The notes beneath the pieces were generated by a model. It searched no databases, was not told the origin of the DNA, and saw nothing but the letters and a program-made list of their open reading frames with translations. The position numbers and the translations under genes are program-made. From a virus, in IMG/VR virus record IMGVR_UViG_3300037493_004068, positions 1 through 47,706 of that record: DNA of 47,706 nt, one strand, 5' to 3'. Positions 39,766 through 47,706 of the stretch are shown here, in pieces. Each line of letters opens with the position of its first letter. Within the stretch, counting starts at the first letter, position 1.

Positions 39766-40998
39766 ATGTCTTGCACACCGATTCCAATTGATCTGGCTAC
39801 GCAACTTTTCTCTCGCGATCCCCAACGCCTCTACGGCCCAATCGCCAAGTCCCTGCTCACGCAGGTTCCATACATTTCGGTCCTCAAGTCGGGTACTTTC
39901 CCGTCGGCAGTCGCGGCCACACTCTTGAGCGTTGCTCAGGGTCGTCCGTACCTGCAAAGCTCGCTGGCTAATCCGTCGTTCACCACGATGCTGAACCTCT
40001 GTGGTTCTTGCAATTTGAACGTCGACCAAAACGGTACGAATCAATACTCGTACACGGCTGCGATCAATCAGGGTATGTCCGACAAAATCTGCTTGAACCA
40101 AGGGTTCAGCGCATTTCTTGGCTCCCTGACCGCCCAGCTTGAAGCCTACCAGACCGGTGTGACTGAGCTGATCAACGCGGACATCCGCTGGCAGCTCTTC
40201 CTCCGTTCCGGCGTCAAAATGTGTGTCCAGACCGGTATTGGCGTCACTAGCCAGATCACCGGTGGCGAGTACAACATCGACCAAGCCGTTCCGGCTGTTC
40301 AGTCCAACGCTGAATTGACGTTCGCCACTCTTCAAAGTGCGAACCGTTATATGCGTTCAGCCCTTCGTACCAAGCCCTTTGGCTCTGGTGCCAATGCCCA
40401 CGCTCGGTTCATCGGTTCCCCCGATATTCTCGATGCTCTCCGTAACGATCTCGGCGGTGCTGCTGGTCCCGGTGGTGCGAACATCGTTCCCCTCGGTCAA
40501 GTCGCCGCTGGTGGCAACAAGATGGCTCAGGACGCCATCACGGGCTACATGTTTGAGCCCCTCTATCGTGGCATTCAGTTCGGAGAAGACCCAATCCCGC
40601 TTCGCCTCAATTGGAATGGTGCTGGCTACGATCCCGTTGACCCGAACTCAGCCTACGCACCTACCGCAGGAGGCTCGGTCTCCATCGTGTCGAACGCTTG
40701 GCTCAATGCGTCTCACGAGGTCGCGTTCCTCATGTATGATGGCTCGTTCGAGCGTCAAGTCCCCGCTCCGTTCACGGGCGAGGGCAAGATCAAGTTCCAA
40801 CGTCAGCTCTTCGGCGGTGAGATTCAGTTTATGAACCACCCCGACATGTCCACCAACATGTTTGGTGACTATGGCGTGATGGCTTACCGCATTGGTCGCG
40901 CCCTGCGCCCAATGTACCCATGGTTCGTGCTGCCGATCATCTATAAACGGTGCCGCGACACGGGCGATCTGACGACCTGCACTGGCGTCAGCGGTTAA
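39766..40998 (+). CDS. Major capsid protein
   Basis: A 410-residue protein that is the best candidate for the shell protein. It follows the scaffold, has its own structured leader and is closed by a strong terminator, an arrangement suited to high expression. Codons are uniform (many CGT, GGT, TCC). The N-terminus (SRDPQRLYGPIAKSLLTQVP) and the long central helix region (FLGSLTAQLEAYQTGVTEL) fit a HK97-type fold, with a strand-rich C-terminal part. It has several Cys. No separate delta-domain or protease is evident. The start ATG follows TTTTAAC without a Shine-Dalgarno sequence. Confidence 0.8.
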   Translation: MSCTPIPIDLATQLFSRDPQRLYGPIAKSLLTQVPYISVLKSGTFPSAVAATLLSVAQGRPYLQSSLANPSFTTMLNLCGSCNLNVDQNGTNQYSYTAAINQGMSDKICLNQGFSAFLGSLTAQLEAYQTGVTELINADIRWQLFLRSGVKMCVQTGIGVTSQITGGEYNIDQAVPAVQSNAELTFATLQSANRYMRSALRTKPFGSGANAHARFIGSPDILDALRNDLGGAAGPGGANIVPLGQVAAGGNKMAQDAITGYMFEPLYRGIQFGEDPIPLRLNWNGAGYDPVDPNSAYAPTAGGSVSIVSNAWLNASHEVAFLMYDGSFERQVPAPFTGEGKIKFQRQLFGGEIQFMNHPDMSTNMFGDYGVMAYRIGRALRPMYPWFVLPIIYKRCRDTGDLTTCTGVSG

Positions 40999-41015
40999 TC
41001 CAGTAGTGAAAAATC

Positions 41016-41050
41016 AGCCACCTCGGGGATATCCCCCGAGGTGGCTATTT
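41016..41050 (+). terminator. Strong terminator after the capsid gene
   Basis: A perfect 13-bp stem (AGCCACCTCGGGG with its complement) around an ATATC loop, followed by ATTTCTAC. It lies between the capsid and the first collagen-like gene and would limit read-through, setting a high capsid-to-fibre ratio. Confidence 0.9.
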
Positions 41051-41076
41051 CTACATAATTAGGGAAAACCAATATC

Positions 41077-44188
<3,112 letters not shown>

Positions 44189-44200
44189 TCCTAAAACATC

Positions 44201-46048
<1,848 letters not shown>

Positions 46049-46057
46049 TCGTACATC

Positions 46058-47706
46058 ATGGCTCTAAATTTTCCAACCTCTCCCACCCTAGATCAGGTTT
46101 ACTCCTTCAACGGGTTTAGCTGGAGGTGGGACGGCACCAGTTGGGTCACAGCGACGTTTATCGTTGGCCCCACTGGGGCTACGGGCGCGTCCGGATCTAC
46201 TGGTGTTACCGGAGCGACCGGTGTCGGAATAACTGGAGCGACCGGAGTTCAAGGCGCGACTGGCGTTGTAGGTGTGACTGGCGCGACTGGCGTTCAGGGC
46301 GTTGCGGGCGCTGTCGGTGTAACCGGTGTGTCTGGCGCTACGGGCGTTGTCGGTGTGACTGGCGCGACTGGCGTTCAAGGCGCTGTCGGTGTAACCGGTG
46401 TGTCTGGCGCTACGGGCGTTGTCGGTGTGTCTGGCGCTACGGGCGTTGTCGGTGTGACTGGCGCGACTGGCGTTGTCGGTGTGACTGGAGCGACAGGTGT
46501 TCAGGGCGTCACAGGCGTTATCGGTGTGACTGGCGCGACTGGCGTTGTCGGTGTGACTGGCGCGACTGGCGTTGTCGGTGTGACTGGCGCTACTGGGGCT
46601 CAAGGCGTCACGGGCGTTGTCGGTGTGACTGGCGCGACTGGCGTTCAAGGCGTTCAAGGCAATGTCGGTGTGACTGGCGCGACTGGCGTTGTCGGTGTGA
46701 CTGGCGCGACTGGCGTTCAAGGCGCTGTTGGTGTAACCGGCGTGTCTGGCGCTACCGGAGCTCAGGGCGTCACAGGCGTTGTCGGTGTGACTGGCGCGAC
46801 CGGCGTTCAAGGCGTTCAAGGCAATGTCGGTGTGACTGGCGCGACTGGCGTTGTCGGTGTGACTGGCGCGACTGGCGTTCAAGGCGCTGTTGGTGTAACC
46901 GGCGTGTCTGGCGCAACTGGCGTTCAAGGCGTTCAAGGCAATGTCGGTGTGACTGGCGCAACTGGCGTTCAAGGCAATGTCGGTGTGACAGGCGTGTCTG
47001 GCGCTACTGGGGCTCAAGGCGTCACGGGCGTTGTCGGTGTAACTGGCGCAACCGGAACTCAAGGCGTTCAAGGCAATGTCGGTGTGACTGGCGCGACCGG
47101 CGTTGTTGGCGTAACAGGCGTTGTCGGTGTGTCTGGCGCGACTGGCGTTCAAGGCGCTGTCGGTGTAACCGGTGTGTCTGGCGCTACCGGATCTCAAGGC
47201 GTTCAAGGCGTTGTCGGTGTGACTGGCGCAACCGGAACTCAAGGCGTTCAAGGCGTTGTCGGTGTAACTGGCGCTACCGGAACTCAAGGCGTTCAAGGCG
47301 TTGTCGGTGTGACTGGCGCGACTGGCGTTGTTGGCGTAACGGGCGTTGTTGGCGTAACGGGCGCGACTGGCGTTGTCGGGGTAACTGGTGTTGTCGGCGT
47401 CACGGGCGCGACTGGCGTTAAAGGCACGACTGGCGCAACCGGAGCTCAAGGCATTCAAGGCAATGTCGGTGTGACTGGCGCTACCGGAACTCAAGGCGTT
47501 CAAGGCGTTGTCGGTGTGACTGGCGCAACCGGAACTCAAGGCGTTCAAGGCGTTGTCGGTGTGACTGGCGCTACCGGAACTCAAGGCGTTCAAGGCGTTG
47601 TCGGTGTGACTGGCGCAACCGGAACTCAAGGCGTTCAAGGCGTTGTCGGTGTAACTGGCGCTACCGGAACTCAAGGCGTTCAAGGCGTTGTCGGTGTGAC
47701 TGGCGC
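46058..47706 (+). CDS. Collagen-like virion protein 4 (partial)
   Basis: Starts at ATG 46058 with the same N-terminal module as the previous gene ([20 protein letters not shown]) and runs open to the window end, giving at least 549 codons without a stop. From about residue 37 it is only Gly-X-Y triplets ([18 protein letters not shown]), with near-identical DNA blocks repeated many times. The C-terminal head lies outside the window. Confidence 0.8.
   Translation, partial: MALNFPTSPTLDQVYSFNGFSWRWDGTSWVTATFIVGPTGATGASGSTGVTGATGVGITGATGVQGATGVVGVTGATGVQGVAGAVGVTGVSGATGVVGVTGATGVQGAVGVTGVSGATGVVGVSGATGVVGVTGATGVVGVTGATGVQGVTGVIGVTGATGVVGVTGATGVVGVTGATGAQGVTGVVGVTGATGVQGVQGNVGVTGATGVVGVTGATGVQGAVGVTGVSGATGAQGVTGVVGVTGATGVQGVQGNVGVTGATGVVGVTGATGVQGAVGVTGVSGATGVQGVQGNVGVTGATGVQGNVGVTGVSGATGAQGVTGVVGVTGATGTQGVQGNVGVTGATGVVGVTGVVGVSGATGVQGAVGVTGVSGATGSQGVQGVVGVTGATGTQGVQGVVGVTGATGTQGVQGVVGVTGATGVVGVTGVVGVTGATGVVGVTGVVGVTGATGVKGTTGATGAQGIQGNVGVTGATGTQGVQGVVGVTGATGTQGVQGVVGVTGATGTQGVQGVVGVTGATGTQGVQGVVGVTGATGTQGVQGVVGVTG

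Noticed and set aside
46088-47683. Antisense frame of about 530 codons over collagen-like gene 4
   Set aside because: Same cause as for the other collagen repeats; the rightward frame has the shared N-terminal module and is the real gene.

Overview
The window is a stretch of a tailed double-stranded DNA bacteriophage genome (Caudoviricetes-type). It carries a large terminase, a portal, a coiled-coil scaffold-like protein and a probable major capsid protein, a complete phage replication set, and densely packed genes that often overlap by 4 nt (ATGA, TTGA or GTGA). No bacterial housekeeping gene, tRNA or rRNA was seen. No tail gene is visible, so the tail type is open; both ends of the window run into open reading frames. 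The host cannot be named. Many starts lack a Shine-Dalgarno sequence and instead follow a C/A-rich leader, which suggests a host that initiates without SD pairing.

Layout. 6-3421 (+): a large modular 'polyvalent' protein with a GNAT-like module, and a small partner. 3418-5153 (-): a SAM methyltransferase and a GT4-type glycosyltransferase. 5236-5864 (+): two small membrane proteins, probable holin/lysis genes. 5861-22204 (-): the replication and early block. It contains an SNF2-type helicase, VRR-NUC nuclease, family A DNA polymerase, DUF2815-like ssDNA-binding protein, DUF2800-like Cas4/RecB-type nuclease, NrS-1-type primase-helicase, and a three-gene module of MoxR/CobS-like AAA ATPase, DUF3150-like protein and VWA-metallopeptidase, with many small unknown genes. 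22205-24459: a control region with an overlapping-hairpin leader, a zinc-finger protein, an HTH protein (candidate small terminase or repressor), five copies of a 15-bp palindrome and a 12-bp iteron array. 24460-32133 (-): three sugar-transfer genes, several phage-conserved small genes, a lysozyme-like candidate, a small serine recombinase, a ribbon-helix-helix-like protein and the large terminase. 32197-47706 (+): the virion block. It holds two Cys-rich proteins, the portal, a scaffold-like protein, two glycosyltransferases, a structured RNA leader, the major capsid protein with a strong terminator, and four consecutive collagen-like proteins, the last cut off by the window end.

How it may work together. 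The most striking combination is six to seven glycosyltransferase-like genes plus a methyltransferase in the same genome as four collagen-like proteins whose Gly-X-Thr triplets offer hundreds of threonines. Two of the glycosyltransferases sit directly between scaffold and capsid. My inference is that the phage builds and glycosylates its own Thr-rich collagen fibres on the capsid. The second item to check is the HTH gene bracketed by palindromes and iterons, which could be a packaging site, origin or centromere-like element. The third is the RNA element upstream of the capsid gene, which has several GNRA-capped hairpins and a long-range closing stem.
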